Shown in pieces: positions 33,435 through 45,430 of a stretch of 64,000 nucleotides of DNA. The translations under genes and the position numbers were made by a program. Origin of the DNA: Blasia pusilla (Eukaryota > Marchantiophyta > Marchantiopsida > Blasiales); assembly GCA_050084515.1 (NCBI GenBank), contig CM114271.1, positions 1,922,001-1,986,000 of the forward strand, given 5' to 3'. Each line of letters opens with the position of its first letter. The first letter of the stretch is position 1. The notes under the pieces were generated by a model. That model was given only the letters and a program-made list of their open reading frames with translations, did no database searches and was not told the origin of the DNA.

Positions 33435-34457
33435 CTATCCTGACACCAACTCCTCACCACTCTTACCATGCCAACGAGCTCTAGTTGCATCTCGTTGACT
33501 CAGGCATGGGTTACGGCTCAAACCATCTGCATCTTGATTGAGCATCCCAGGTCTATGCACCATATGGAAGTCATACTCTTGCAATAAAAGAGCCCACCTC
33601 GCAAGCTTCCCTATAAGCTTGTTGGACTCCATCAACCACTTAAGTGGATGATGATCAGTAATGATGGTATAGGGATTTCTTAATAGATAACATCTGAAAC
33701 GTGCGACAACCCATACTGCAACCAAGCACTCACCCTCATATGAGCTATACTTTGCCTCTGCAATATTGTTCGAGCAACTAGCATAAGCCACCACGAACTC
33801 TCTAACATCATCATCATGCTGGGTGAGCACAGCTCCAAGCCCCAACATGCTCCAATCAGTATACAACTAGAAAGGAAGCCCCCTGATCGGTCTCCTCAAT
33901 ATGGGTGCGGATGTCAATCGGTCCTTGAGCAGCTAAAATGCTCTCTCCTGCTCACCCCAGTGCCACTCCTGATCCACCTTGGTCAGAAAGGTTAGCGGCT
34001 TTGCAATCGAACTGAAACCCTTGACGTACCGTTGATAGAAGTTTGCCAATCCAATGAGTGCACGAACTCGACTCACATCTCTAGGGCGTGAAATGCATGA
34101 AATAGCCTCTACCTTCGTTTGTTGCACACTAAGGCCCCCTAGCTATATCGTATGACCGAAGTACTCAATCTGGTCGTAGAAGAACTTGCACTTGCCTGGA
34201 TATAGCTTTAGCCCATGTAACTACAATGTCATCAATATAACACCTTGCAAAATCCAGACCTGCCAAGATCCTATCCATGACCCTTTGAAAATCAATCGGG
34301 GCGTTCTTTAACCCAAATGGTAAGAACCGCCATTGGTACAAGAAATCCTTCCTGTGAGGATCGATGCCCCAAAATGTTTCTTTTGCCTGTCCTCCAATCT
34401 GATAGGCAGCTGATGGTATCTGGCTCGAAGATCTAACGAAGTGAGGACCTTTGGCCA
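33435..34457 (-). pseudogene. pol: Element 3 reverse transcriptase (C-terminal half) and RNase H
   Basis: RT starts abruptly at the insert junction near 34457 (AKVLTS region). It keeps FWGIDPHRKDFLYQWRFLPF, LKNAPIDFQRVMDRILAG and catalytic RCYIDDIV, then a short deletion, then SRVRALIGLANFYQRYVKGF. RNase H (33866-33435) is a clean reading: LGAVLTQHDDDVREFVVAYA, KYSSYEGECLVAVW, TIITDHHPLKWLM and NQDADGLSRNPC. The N-terminal RT motifs are missing because of the rearrangement. Confidence 0.88.
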
Positions 34458-36401
34458 TATATGTGATCCTTTGTATGAGTTGTTGAGAAAGAAGAAGAAG
34501 TTGACTTGGGAGAATAAGCAAAGACCAGCAATAATGCAGTTGAAGGAGGCATTAAAGTCGCCACCAGTTCTACGACAAATGAGCTACGAATGCAGAAGAC
34601 CTATTATCATCACAGTAGACACTAGCCCTATTGCTATCAGATGGGTAGTTGGTCAGGATGACGCGGAAGGAAGAAGATTTGCGACAAGGTTTGGAGCTCA
34701 TACACTCACGAAATGACAAAGGAGGTACCCTCAAGTAAAGAGGGAGCTTTGGGGAGTTGTGACTGCAATGAAAGCTGAGAAGGAGTATCTTATGGGAGCC
34801 TATGTGTTGCTTGAGGTTGATTGTCTACCTCTGTTAGGAATGAATGCAAATTGTACAACTCCAGATATAGCCATGTTACTTTGGATAGCCTACATTAGGT
34901 CTTTGAATCAACAATTGAGGCACATAGTTGGAAAAGAGAACTCAGTAGTTGACATGTTATCTAGAGCTAGATTTAGTCAAGAAGATTATATGGAGGCAGC
35001 TAAGATAGATGAGGATGATGCATACGTGTGGCAAGTGTCATCGCGAGAACAAGGTGACATAGAGGATGTTCTAACCTTCAAAGAGAATTTGTATGAGGAC
35101 AGGTTAAAATAAATTGGGCACTATTTAAGCACTCTGCAAAGAGAAAGAGGGTAGACTGATAAGTTCTTCATGGAGATTCGGCTTAAGGCGTATGGCTCTC
35201 TCCTACAAGATGGATATCTTTGGAAAAGGTCAAAGAGGAGAGGTGGAATGCCCTTGAGGGTGATGGATGAGAATGGGACAAAAATATAAGTGCTCAAAGA
35301 ATTCCACAATTCTTTATGGGCAGGACACAGAGGTACTTGGGCAACTTTCACCAAGATAAAAGAGAGATATTGGTGGAAAGGCCTGTCTAAGGATGTTGAG
35401 AGATATGTTGGGTCATGTGTTGAATGTCAATTTCAATAAAAAAATCAGGGTGAGAGATGGACTTAAAACCCACGTATCCTTTGTCTATTCATCATCAATG
35501 GGTTATAGATCTAGTAGCTATGCCACTAGGTCTTTGGGGAATGCGCTACTTGGTCCTAGCACGAGAAGAGTTGTCCAATTTTATAGAAGGGAAGGCTTTA
35601 CGAGCTAAAAAAACAAAGCCTATATGTCGTTTTATTCTAGAGGATATAGTTGCTCGATATGGGAGTGTTGGGAGAATCCGTGCAGATAGAGGAGAGTTGA
35701 ATGCAGAGGAAGCACGAGATTTCTTCAAGAGGTATGGAGTCCAACTGAGATTAACAACCTCAATGAATCCGGAGGCAAACGGCAAGAGCGAAAGGGGACA
35801 TCCGCCAATCATTCAAGCATTGGTGAAGGCGTGTGGAGAGTGTTATGCTGATTGGCCTAGATTGTTTCCATTTGCTTTATGGGTAGATAGAACCACTCAC
35901 AGCACCGTTACAGGGTTCATACCTACAGAGTTGATGACATGTCAAAAGCCGATAACGCCAACAGGAGGAGATATTCCCATTTGGATGGGTTTGTTGTGGG
36001 AAGACGGGCTCGATAGGGAAGAGCTCCTAGCACTTTGAATGCAACAGCTAGAGCTGTGGGAAGAAGATACTGCAGAAGCATTAGTCAAAATGAAGGAAGC
36101 AAGGTTGAAAAATAAGAATCGCTTCGACAAAACTCATCGACTTTGGAAGGAGCCTATAAGGGAAGGAGATTGGGTCTTGGTGCACGACAACAGCCTTGAT
36201 AACCAGTATAGTACAATTAAGAAGTTTGCATGTCGTTGGTTTGGTCCATACGTTGTAGTTTTTGCTTTTGACAATGCCACTTACAAACTACGTGAACTAG
36301 ATGGCACAATTCTCAAGCTGTCCATTGTAGGAAAAAGGGTCAAGATTTTTCGTAGACACGAGGGATTTCTTGATTTCGATTCAATGTGTCTAGAGGCATA
36401 A
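34458..36401 (+). pseudogene. pol: Element 5 RNase H and integrase
   Basis: Begins in the RT connection region (HICDPLYELLRKKKKLTWEN). RNase H: RRPIIITVDTSPIAIRWVVG, YPQVKRELWGVVTAM, then IRSLNQQLRHIVGKENSVVD. Integrase: RYWWKGLSKDVERYVGSCVE, VARYGSVGRIRADRGELNAE (second Asp), LTTSMNPEANGKSERGHP (Glu) and the tail WFGPYVVVFAFDNATYKLRE. Its sequence is distant from elements 1-4. Stops at 34714, 35112, 35289 and 36037 interrupt it. Confidence 0.82.
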
Positions 36402-36484
36402 AAAAAATGAGTCTAAGTAAAATAGCAAGAAGTCTCGATATTTTCGGCATATATCGGAGGATGTGCAGGTTTGGAGGGGGTGAA

Positions 36485-36950
36485 TGTCGAATAGTAAAAT
36501 CATCCGCTATGTAAACTCCTCTATCCTTAAGTGTTAGAGAAAGTTTTATTAGTATTAAGTAAATTAGCCTAGGAAAATGAAATTCCCATGCTTAAACCTC
36601 TTTAGGTTGATTCATTTGCGCGGGCCCAACTTTAGAAAAAGAGATAATAAATAAAAGATGGGATTAGAAAAGTAAATTAGTGGGGTTGGTGTTTTAATAA
36701 AACAAAAGCAAAAGTAGTCTTGGTTGGTGGCTAGGGTTGATGGGGTAGTTTGGAAGATATGAAAAGAGTAAAAGAAGATATTTTGGAAGAGATAAGAGGT
36801 CATCTACTTGTGTCAAAATGTGATTGGCTAAGCCTTGAAAGGAAGCCATATGGCAGAAGATAAGATTAGCCCTATTTCATATTCTTATGGATCTCTTGTG
36901 AGAATATAAAGAGGAGGTACCTCCAAGGGTTCATCACCTTCTATGTGTCA
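36485..36950 (+). repeat. Element 5 LTR
   Basis: It starts TGTCGAATAG directly after the purine tract TTTGGAGGGGGTGAA (about 36470-36484) and probably ends TGTCA at 36950, about 466 bp. GGGTATATGGCT after it may be a degenerate tRNA-iMet primer-binding site. A TATA-like AATATAAAG is at about 36903. Only one copy is present. Unlike elements 1-3, its start directly follows the purine tract. Confidence 0.65.
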
Positions 36951-37215
36951 CTCTTGGGTATATGGCTTTGGGATTGCTTGCTCTTCCAATGAGAGTGGAT
37001 TATCCCTCTTAGGAGAATAATTTGACCTTGGTATATTCTTCGAGAGGTTTCTAGAGTGTGATATATGTGGAGATGACATACTTGTCACCTTGGATGAATT
37101 TAGTTATACTATAAATAGAAGATGGTTTGGCTTGTTATTTTCCCAATGAGAGTGGATTACCCATCTTGGGAGAGAAACTCCGCCAAATCCCATTCTAGAG
37201 AAGAGGAGAGGATGT

Positions 37216-37650
37216 TTGTCAAGTATGGAGAGGGATGGAGCACGAATTATGCCGGATTTTCTTTTCCTCAACCCGTACCACGTTAAGATTCTCTTTGTAG
37301 ATAGGCACTGGTTTACTCGCTATCTAGTTTATCACTTTGGGGACGCGTTCATGAACCAAGTCATGCAATCTCTAACTCCGGTGATTCTTCCTATAGTCAC
37401 GTACGGAAGGACATGGGATTGCATTTTGTGTGTCCTTATGTAGCTATCTATGGACGTCAATACGCCTGCTCGAGTAGGGTTTAACACTAGTTGTTCTATT
37501 TTCCTTGTGTACAAATATAAAGTAGTTTACAAGGATTTCATAGTTAGGAATTTTGGGGTTTCATGTTATGAAGAAGTGATCGCCTTGGCACTATCTTTCG
37601 TGATTCCTGTCATGAGAGAATGGAGGGTTTACATAATAATTCTGAACTAA
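37216..37650 (+). pseudogene. gag: Element 5 gag-like protein with duplicated motif
   Basis: Homologous to the element 4 gag: 37216-37443 contains DRHWFTRYLVYHFGDAFM and VILPIVTYGRTWD; 37450-37650 contains YKDFIVRNFGVSCYEEVIA and FVIPVMREWRVYI. The same two-repeat arrangement and the same break between halves occur at 27068-27500. A further reading opens at about 37690 and is cut at the junction with element 3. Confidence 0.6.
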
Positions 37651-37744
37651 AAAAGGAGAAATTCTTATAGAATTTGACTTGCATCAACCATGTCTGCTGC
37701 AACTAGAAGGTCCACCCTTACTCGAAGAAAGACTCTCGATACGA

Positions 37745-38490
37745 CAGCGGGAAAACCTCACCAATGTGGGAAAGGCTTCCCGTGGCATGCCAATCGTGTT
37801 TGCCACAATCAACGGCAGTCAATCATCTAGCCTCACTGCTTGTGATTGACGGCCCGGATCCAATATAAAATCCACCAACAAATTGGAGGGGCGCTCCACT
37901 CTCGCATATGCCCTCCGCAACACCTCTTGTGGTACCAAGTTGGTCCACCAAAGACGCGGGCAATGTGCTCGTGAACCCACACTCGCCGCATCCAAAAAAA
38001 ATGCCAGGCCGATCCAAGTGTGCACATGATCTGTACTTGTCACCATACGGGACCTCGAATCGCCCAAAATTGGTACATTCTCCAGAATGTATGCTGGACG
38101 ATGAGATTGATGCTCCTGCAAGTGTCGCAAGATCCGCATCATCTCCCAAAACCATCTAGACCGAGAGTCAGCTAATCCGCTACCCCGTCCAACACTCGAC
38201 TGGCCGTGACATGGCAAACCAGCAATGACCAAGTCTATGGTCCCTACCCGCTTCAAGTGCTATGCCCCCAACAATGAAATGTCCCTCGGTAGGGAACTCT
38301 GGTAACCCTGAATGACGGACGTAGACAACAAGTTGGGAAAACGAAGGCGTAATTGTGCCACATGGTGAAGTGAAGCGCGCCTTGCAACATTATCAATCTC
38401 CATATACATGTATTTTTGCAGGCGCACTGTAGATTGCAAAACAACAGCTAACCAAGTGTTGATCCCTCCAAAGAGATCCAACACCCGAAT
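37745..38490 (-). pseudogene. Element 3 C5-cytosine DNA methyltransferase
   Basis: Motif I (RVLDLFGGINTWLAVVL, about 38487-38437) follows in frame from the upstream segment. After one stop near 38257 the reading 38256-37819 has RVGTIDLVIAGLPCHGQSS (catalytic Cys about 38211-38209; the usual PCQ has become PCH), GRGSGLADSRSRWFWEMMRI, AYILENVPILGDSRSR (motif VI intact) and DAASVGSRAHCPRLWWTNL. The C-terminal end is lost at the insert junction near 37745. Among the copies this is the longest continuous run through motifs IV-X. The motif IV Gln-to-His change may impair it. Confidence 0.9.
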
Positions 38491-39623
38491 ACCCTTCTGT
38501 AGGATGCACCACACAATCGGGATGGTATCCAAAGAGGTCATAGCAGCACTCCTGGCTACCTGGCGTTCCTCTGACCTGTCACACTCTGGTGCAAACGTCT
38601 CGCTCCATGCGGTGTGCATATGCTTAGTGGCTACGCGTCGAAGCTTCTCAATCGAGCCCCAAAGCGGCACCTCTCCTCCTTGGATTGATGCAGCTACCAT
38701 GACACTCCTCTCCATAGAAATGTTAGGAATGGGAGTATCCTTTGCATGGACATGTCCCTGAATCAAATCACTGGGCCAAGTGATGGCACTACTAAATGTT
38801 GCTAAGGTCGCCATCTCTCCTCGATGTCGCTCGATCACTGCACTTGTGAATCCAACGGCTAATGAGCTAAGGCGCCCATCTCTTGACTGCCATTTTGGTC
38901 TATAGGACGATGACTCCTCCAAGTAATCTAGGGAAAACCCCATCGAATATAACATTGTTCCACTAACCAAGACATTGTAGGACTCTACATCAGTTACTAT
39001 CACCTTGGCTTGCACCACGGACTCATCTGTAGGATGTACCAGGCGAATCCTCACCACGACCTCTTGTCGGGTGATATATACTGTGTGGTACTTGCTCCAC
39101 CCAAGGATGTCTGTATGCGGAATGGAAAATGCTCTACATCGGCTCTCGTCAAGCCCAATCCTTTGAATGACGCTTTTCCCAACATCAGGGGTTGCGCTCC
39201 TAAATCCAACAAGACACGCTGCGGACTAAAAGCTCTACCTCTTGGACTCACCAACAAGAAGACCTCTCCCCGGTTATCCAACAACACAACACTAGGAGAA
39301 GCCATGGCACACTCTATCGCGGGTTTAGCGGGCATCTCCGCCATCCTTGCAGCCGCAACCTACCATAATTCTGATGTGAACGGCCTGAGCATCCGCTCCA
39401 AGGGTAGGTCCATCACCTCCTCTCCAATCACCTCTGAGCGTGATGCAGGAACTCCTACTCCACGCTCAGATAGCATAGCGACCAACCGGAAAATCTCGAC
39501 GGGCATACCTCCCAACATCATAACATCAGAAGTAGTAAACAGCGGAGTACAGTACACCATCATGGCTACCCCCAACATCGTACTCGACACGTGCTCCTCT
39601 TGAGCATCAGCAATAGGAGTCAT
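38491..39623 (-). pseudogene. Element 3 protease and unknown pre-methyltransferase segment
   Basis: Reading 39344-39051 has VVLLDNRGEVFLLVSPRGRA and VLLDLGAQPLMLGK (D-L-G-A at about 39206). Reading 39057-38491 has VESYNVLVSGTMLYSMGFSL and then roughly 110 residues (MATLATFSSAITWPSDLIQG, SMERSVMVAASIQGGEVPLW) that match elements 1 and 2. This segment joins the methyltransferase without a break, so it may be its N-terminal domain. I do not recognise a family for it. Confidence 0.68.
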
Positions 39624-40377
39624 CGCACTTGCTTTTCCTATTGCCCTCCGTGCCTACACACCAATAACATCACCAACTCTCCTAGAACTCTGATCAGAAC
39701 CCATCGATGGGGTCCTCCTTGCCTCGGAAAACGTGAAATACTGAGGTAGCATGGTCTATTGCCTAGCTTCACCTCGTTGTGGATCCAACTCTACGGCTGC
39801 TCCACGCGTCACAACTACGGTGGCCTCCATTTGGGCAACCCGGCACATCCAATCAGGATCCTCTATATCTCTGGATGCTCCATATGATGTCGATGCCATA
39901 GATCCGGCATCGGGTAACCTCAATGCCATAGCGGCAATCTGCTCCTATAGCTGCTGTATCTGAGCAGCCATCCCAGCCTCACACCTGGCGTCTCCCTCGA
40001 TGCGTCTAGGTGATGGGACTCTACCTCATCCATGGGCAGCTTCACCACCCTGTTGGACAACTCCAGCTCCTCGTTCCCCAACGATATCACCTGGTGCACA
40101 ATCTCTAGTCCACCCAGATCGGCTACTCGCTCTGGTGCCCTCTCTGGCCCTCGATTCGGACATAACTTAGGGTGTAAACTGAAACACCTGGCGCGTGTTT
40201 GACCATACCTCTGTCATACTAAACGCACCATCTCCTCCTCCATGTTGAGGCATACGTCCATGATCCTGATGAGTGCAATCACGCTGATGATGAGCTCCAC
40301 CACATGACCCACAAGAAATCGTAGGTGGTTTCTACTGAGCCGCATATGAAGGCGCTCGTCTCTGTAGCACGGCCTCC

Positions 40378-41279
40378 CTAAGCTTGTGGTGCCACAGTCG
40401 ACCTATCTCGGAGTCCACGTTGTTGTACTAGTGATGCAGACAATCGTGACTGGTCTCGCCTAGAACCCATGGTGGCTACGCTCTCCCCCGCCATGTTGCG
40501 CTGAATGTTCTCGACGGTCCTAAAAAAATCTTTCAAGGTATAAGTAGGGAAGGTGTTCCTAAGAAGCATCCCCTCCCGCACCCGTGTTCGCAAGGTTCGA
40601 TCCAGCATCGCATACCATGACTGGATAGCCTGAGCCTCTCTCACCCACTGAGTGACGTTGATCAGCCGGCGCAAGCGAGTGTAAGCCTCACAAAAACTTT
40701 CACCCGGGCACCTCTGGAAGTCGTGGATGCTCCGCAACTTCTCCGTACGTACCCCTTGGTAGCTCGCACTCAACTCAATGAAGAACTCAACCACGGGGTT
40801 GAACCTTGGACGAACCCAACTAGATGGTGCAACTGCTCCAGTGCAACTGACCCTCCTAAAACATCACTAGTGGAAGTGGAAGTAGCCTCTCTTGACTCCT
40901 CCTCCTCATCTGGGAACGGCTCTGTCCATGACACATAGTGTGGGTCATAGTAGAGTCGTCATGCCTCAATCTCCTAGGCATATATGTGGGAGAACTCATG
41001 GTAATCGTCCATGGGCGTCCCCTCTAAATGCTAGAATACACCGTTCCATGTTGTAAACAGGTTAAACTCTCTAGAGTTCCTAGCCCGCTGTGAGTCAAAC
41101 CAACCCCTAAACTCCGCAATGAAGTCGTGTAGCTCTATAGTGCCTACAACACCCGAAAACCTACGCGGTCCTCTATCTCGGTCGTCCATCTCGTATGCCC
41201 AACTGGTAGGACCACTCAATGTGTACTGTGGATCACTAACACACTCCTCCATATGCTCCCCCTCGTGTGAAGATGACAC
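40378..41279 (-). pseudogene. gag: Element 3 gag (broken)
   Basis: 41279-41031 reads RRFSGVVGTIELHDFIAEFR; 40794-40378 reads KLRSIHDFQRCPGESFCEAY and TRLRRLINVTQWVREAQAIQ. Both align to element 1 gag. The region near 40240-40330 corresponds to the zinc-knuckle segment and is fragmented. Stops and frame changes separate the pieces. Confidence 0.8.
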
Positions 41280-43511
41280 AGAAGGAGATCGTGGTGGTCT
41301 CTTACGTGGAGACCCTCGAAACCTTGCACCACTCCGGGTAAACCCTCACGAGCTACTCTCAGGTCCATTACCTCGCCTCTCAAAATCCCGAAAGGACTTC
41401 GTGATGGCCCTCGTGCCCCTCTCACACGATCACTCTCAATCTCGCACATAATCCCTCAATCACTAAAACTAAGCATGCGGCACTCAATCTACACTCTCTC
41501 ACTAAGATGTGTGTTGTGCGGCAACAAGCGGCGCGGTCCTTCAAATCAACTCATCTTTCATCTCATCGATAAACCATCCTCAACTATGGACATCCCACAC
41601 AGGTCTATGTCCCCTAAACTCATACATCATCGATGCTCTCAAGATCAACACGAAACCCAATATTCTAAATAACTTCCCAATACCCGGAAATCCCTTGCAC
41701 GTGTAGGGTAAGAGACCAAAATGGATAACCTGACAATAATGTTGATGTCGCTCCTCGGCAACTGAAAATCTCAACCCCAACTTGGTCATGAAGACAACTC
41801 CTCCAATCAGCAAGTTGTACTCCACTCATACTGACGCTGCTCAAACCTCCTTGATGTGCGGTGCACGTCCAACAATCACAAAACGGAACGGCTACAAACG
41901 GAACGACACTCGGGAATAGGGTGCGGCACTCGACGACATACCCTCCTCAATCAGCAATTCACACGCTCTACTCCATAGTGAAGGAGCGGCTCCGTGAACG
42001 AGACGGTGCGGTGTGGCCACGAGCGGCACGCCGCGGCAATCGGCGGCGCGTTGCAGCTACAAGCGTCACGGCACAGTACTTGATCGTCGTCGAGTGGCTA
42101 CCAATCACAATATAGCAACATGAAATGAAAAATCAAACACTATAACCTGAGGTCACCTGCCATCACTGGTTGATGACAAAAATGCAATGACGGTGGCGGC
42201 CAAAATAAATTACGTGATGGCGGCGCAAGTCAGAGAATCAACGATCGTCGTGGAAGACCCTCTACTCCTTAATGGCGGCCATGGCAACCAAGGGTGGACA
42301 ACAGCCGAATGCAGCTCTGAGCAACGCTAGGCGGTGGCGGTGGCGGCGGCCGATGGTGGATCATTGACGGTGACAATTCACCGTTGATGGCGGACCGTTG
42401 ATGGTGACTATGACGGCGATGGCCGCCGCCGGCATGACGGCTGATTTAGGGTTTGAACAATTTAACCCTAAAAATTGTCTAGCAATGGCAGTTTTGCAAG
42501 ATTGACCATAACATTTTTCTCACAACTCCAAATTGTGCAGTCTATTGCACAACGTAAACAACTTCACGATCTACGACGAAGTCAAACAATATTTTGAATC
42601 AAACATTCCAGTAAAAATTGACGGGGACTATTGTAAAGCTCAATGTCTCTTTCTCTTACACAAAATTTGGCAGGGCTTCCACGTTGCTTTCTCCCAATAA
42701 AAATGTAATATATGTGAGAACATAAATCAGAAAACTACGTGGTGCTCCCAAGAGCTCCATCCAGGAGCAATCCGCCCCCATACTCAAATCCTATCGAAAA
42801 TTGGGCAGCGATTCCGCGTGCCACTCTCTCATACAAAAAATCAGCAAAGCAAAACAGCAAACTCGCAGGACTCTTGCTCCAATGAGCAATCCCATGAGCC
42901 ATGAAGCGGGGAACATGATCCCCCAACCTACACCAAACATCGAGCAACCAGCAAGCTCCCCTGTGAAGCTCTCTCACTCACTCATTCTCTCTTTGTAAAA
43001 TAAGATCAAATCTCTCTCACAACACCATAGTTGTCACATGTGTGCACTCTCACATGTCTCTCTTAATGTCAAACCAAACCCACTCTCCTAATGAAAGGCT
43101 TGGATTACACTCACAAGGCAAGGCACCATAGCTCTGCCGCCTCGTGCCAAGAGGTTCAACAAAGAGAGAATGAGTTCTCAAACTCTCTCTCCTTGATGTA
43201 TATCCTTCTCGTCCCCCAAGCTCTCTCCATGGTAATCTATGCTCCCAAGTCACCTCCTTGGCTCTTGACCTGATGTAGGAGGTCAAGGGCCATTGAACAA
43301 AAATAGAAAGTCGACCATATACTCAAAATGGTACTTACCTAAAATAGTAAGTTCCTAAATATGGCTCCAAATGAGCCGAAACGAAGGTGAAACCTGCTCT
43401 CTCAGGTTTCCCGGGGCCTCAGCAAGTCATCCTTGACCTCTTGAGCATGTCCTCCACTACTCGAGAAGGCACTCTACTAGATCTCACCGATCTATCCTAA
43501 AAGACGTGATA
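41280..43511 (-). repeat. Element 3 leader and terminal repeat block A1
   Basis: A1 is 42997-43511 (515 bp), ending GTGATA at 43511 where TGTCAC would read on the element strand if intact (here TATCAC). It joins the leader at the same base as in element 1 (ATTTTACA then AAGAGAGAATG). The leader (42996-41280) contains no coding region and shows GGCGGTGGC-type repeats near 42330-42440. Confidence 0.75.
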
Positions 43512-43626
43512 AGATAATTTGTCTTCATTGTACATATCTCTAAGTATATAAAGGAAGAGGAGAGGCCTCCAGGGGCATTCTACTTTTGAGCAACTCTAGA
43601 GTGGTCCCGTAAGCTGGAGAGTTACA
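43512..43626 (+). repeat. Element 4 3' LTR, right part
   Basis: AGATAATTTGTCTTCATTG onwards is collinear with the 5' LTR from 26797, through AGTATATAAAGGAAGAGGAG, and ends GAGAGTTACA at 43626. It completes the 3' LTR that begins at 30659. Confidence 0.85.
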
Positions 43627-45430
43627 GCAGTCTAAACATGATGTGGCAAGTTGGAGAGCAAGGTGTTGAGAGAATTGAAAGATGTGACAATCTTGCATCC
43701 AACCTCATTTATATTGAATGAGGCTTTTAAGTTGTATGGACCACATTGATTGCATGACCGAGGAGAGAGCATTATGGCCATACTTTCAAGAGGTTCTTCA
43801 TCCTACATCTTGTAACCTCATGAATGCTTAGAGAGGGTGCACGGGAGAATCAAAAAATATGACAAAACAAAATATGACAAAATCACTTAAATATATTAAT
43901 AATATTTGAGGTACAAAGTGGTCAAGTCCGTCTGTACGCTCATAGAAGAGCTTTGATGGAAATTGAATATGAAGATAAGTTGACATGCAAGAATGCGCTA
44001 CCGCGGCGGCTCCCTACTATTTGACTACTCGGGAAACTAGGATTTGCCTATTTTTCTTTATTTCTATTTATACAAAATTTTGTATCAGGGTGCTCTAATC
44101 CTGGTAATGCTACTCTACAAACCACCTACGTCATAGTACTATGACTTCTTCGACGTATAAGTCGGAATCATCAATCTAGGATTCTCCTCATATGAAGGGG
44201 CCGATAAGATTAATGATGCTGAGAAAAGCAGATGTTGAGAATCCAACAAAAATGGAGAGGAGTCCAAGGCCATAGAGCAAGTCATTATACATGAGGATGA
44301 AGTAGCAAGTATGCTTGTGACCAGGGAAAATGCTCAATACATGAATAAGTCGAGGGGAATCAAAGTTGAGAGGCTAGGATGCATGGACGTTTAGAAAGAG
44401 TCGTTAAGCAATGATATTGAAGTGATCCAATGCCAGGTTGGCGATATCTACATCATATATCTAGAGCATGTATAGACATATACAATCCTAAATAGATATG
44501 TGGGGTTGGGAGATAGAGAAATTCACTGTGATTATTAGTAGTAGAGATGAATATGAAGTTGGGGTTAACTACTAGATATACCATACTTACTTTGTTTGAG
44601 GCAATGAGGACTTCATTAACGGGTCTCGATCAGACATCCTGTAGGTTTGATGTTTGTGGTGTATAAATACGACCACTAATGGGATATGTGAGTATCTTGA
44701 AATCCATTATGAGTGCTTAGGAGGAGTCTATGTTGTGTGTTGTGGTGGGAGTGGCAATTTCGTGTATCTTCCCATGGACGAGAGTTGCCTTTCCTTTATG
44801 GGCCTTGATTGCAAAGCTTTGACAAAGTGCTAACGATCACGTGTACACAACTTGCATTGGAGTGAGGTGGGGCTTTGAAGTGGGTCAAAGAAGCCCAAGG
44901 TAATAGAGAGTGTTACGTATGTTGTCATCCTTGGATACCAAATTGATTATGTGGAAATATCCAAGGAGGATGTGAGAGTATTGGATGTCTATAGAAGGAT
45001 CAATGTTTATGGGCATTGATCCAAAAATGTGACTTATAGGGTCTTTGCGTATAATAGTACTTCTATGTGGAGCGAGATTGAGCTTGCAAAATGAGTCTCA
45101 CTTTAACATTTAACTTATATTTCACACCCTCTTATCGATGGTACAAATGTAGGGTTACATAGCTTCTTGACTAAGGGCATATATCTGATTGTTTGGGGGT
45201 ATCATCGAGACCAAATTGATACCATCCATTTAATGATTTTATGTTGGCCAAATCAAGGTTAGTTGAGTGCTACATGAGGGGATGGCTGGGGAGATCCCAT
45301 ATCCATGTTGTTTTTGGAGATGTCATAGATCTTGTGACTTTTGCAAGAGCATTAGTCTCATTCTATAACTCACATTCTAGAGAAAGTACCACTTTTTTCA
45401 CTCTCGAGCATGGTATATGACAATGATATG
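43627..45430 (+). pseudogene. Decayed fourth copy of the methyltransferase-bearing element
   Basis: AT-rich DNA that aligns in pieces, in order, with element 1: about 43690-43780 with gag near 3220-3305; 44589-44760 with the linker at 4060-4240; 44965-45100 with methyltransferase motif I near 5285-5410; 45140-45400 with motifs IV-VI near 5475-5715 (for example CATTCTAGAGAAAGTACC against the ENVP region). No open reading survives; many differences are transitions. It is older than the other copies, and element 4 appears to abut it. Confidence 0.7.

Larger units (their letters stand above)
34458..37744 (+). mobile_element. Element 5: gypsy fragment in pol-LTR-gag order inside element 3
   Basis: A plus-strand fragment within minus-strand element 3. 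From left to right: end of RT, RNase H, integrase (to 36401), polypurine tract, one LTR (36485-36950), degenerate primer-binding site, leader, start of gag (to 37650) and the start of a second gag reading (37690-37744). No target duplication is visible, and about 1 kb of element 3 is missing at the site. The order equals a linearised one-LTR circle or the centre of a tandem pair. Confidence 0.75.
30915..43511 (-). mobile_element. Element 3: methyltransferase/PHD retrotransposon, minus strand
   Basis: Closely related to element 1 but inverted, inserted in the 3' LTR of element 4. The flanking 4-bp duplication is AGGT (30911-30914) versus AGAT (43512-43515), one mismatch; the uninterrupted 5' LTR of element 4 has AGCT there. 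Order from right to left: A1, leader, gag, protease, unknown segment, methyltransferase, [insert 34458-37744], RT, RNase H, integrase, PHD, polypurine tract, B1, A2, B2. About 1 kb, from the methyltransferase C-terminus to the start of RT, is replaced by the insert. Confidence 0.9.
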
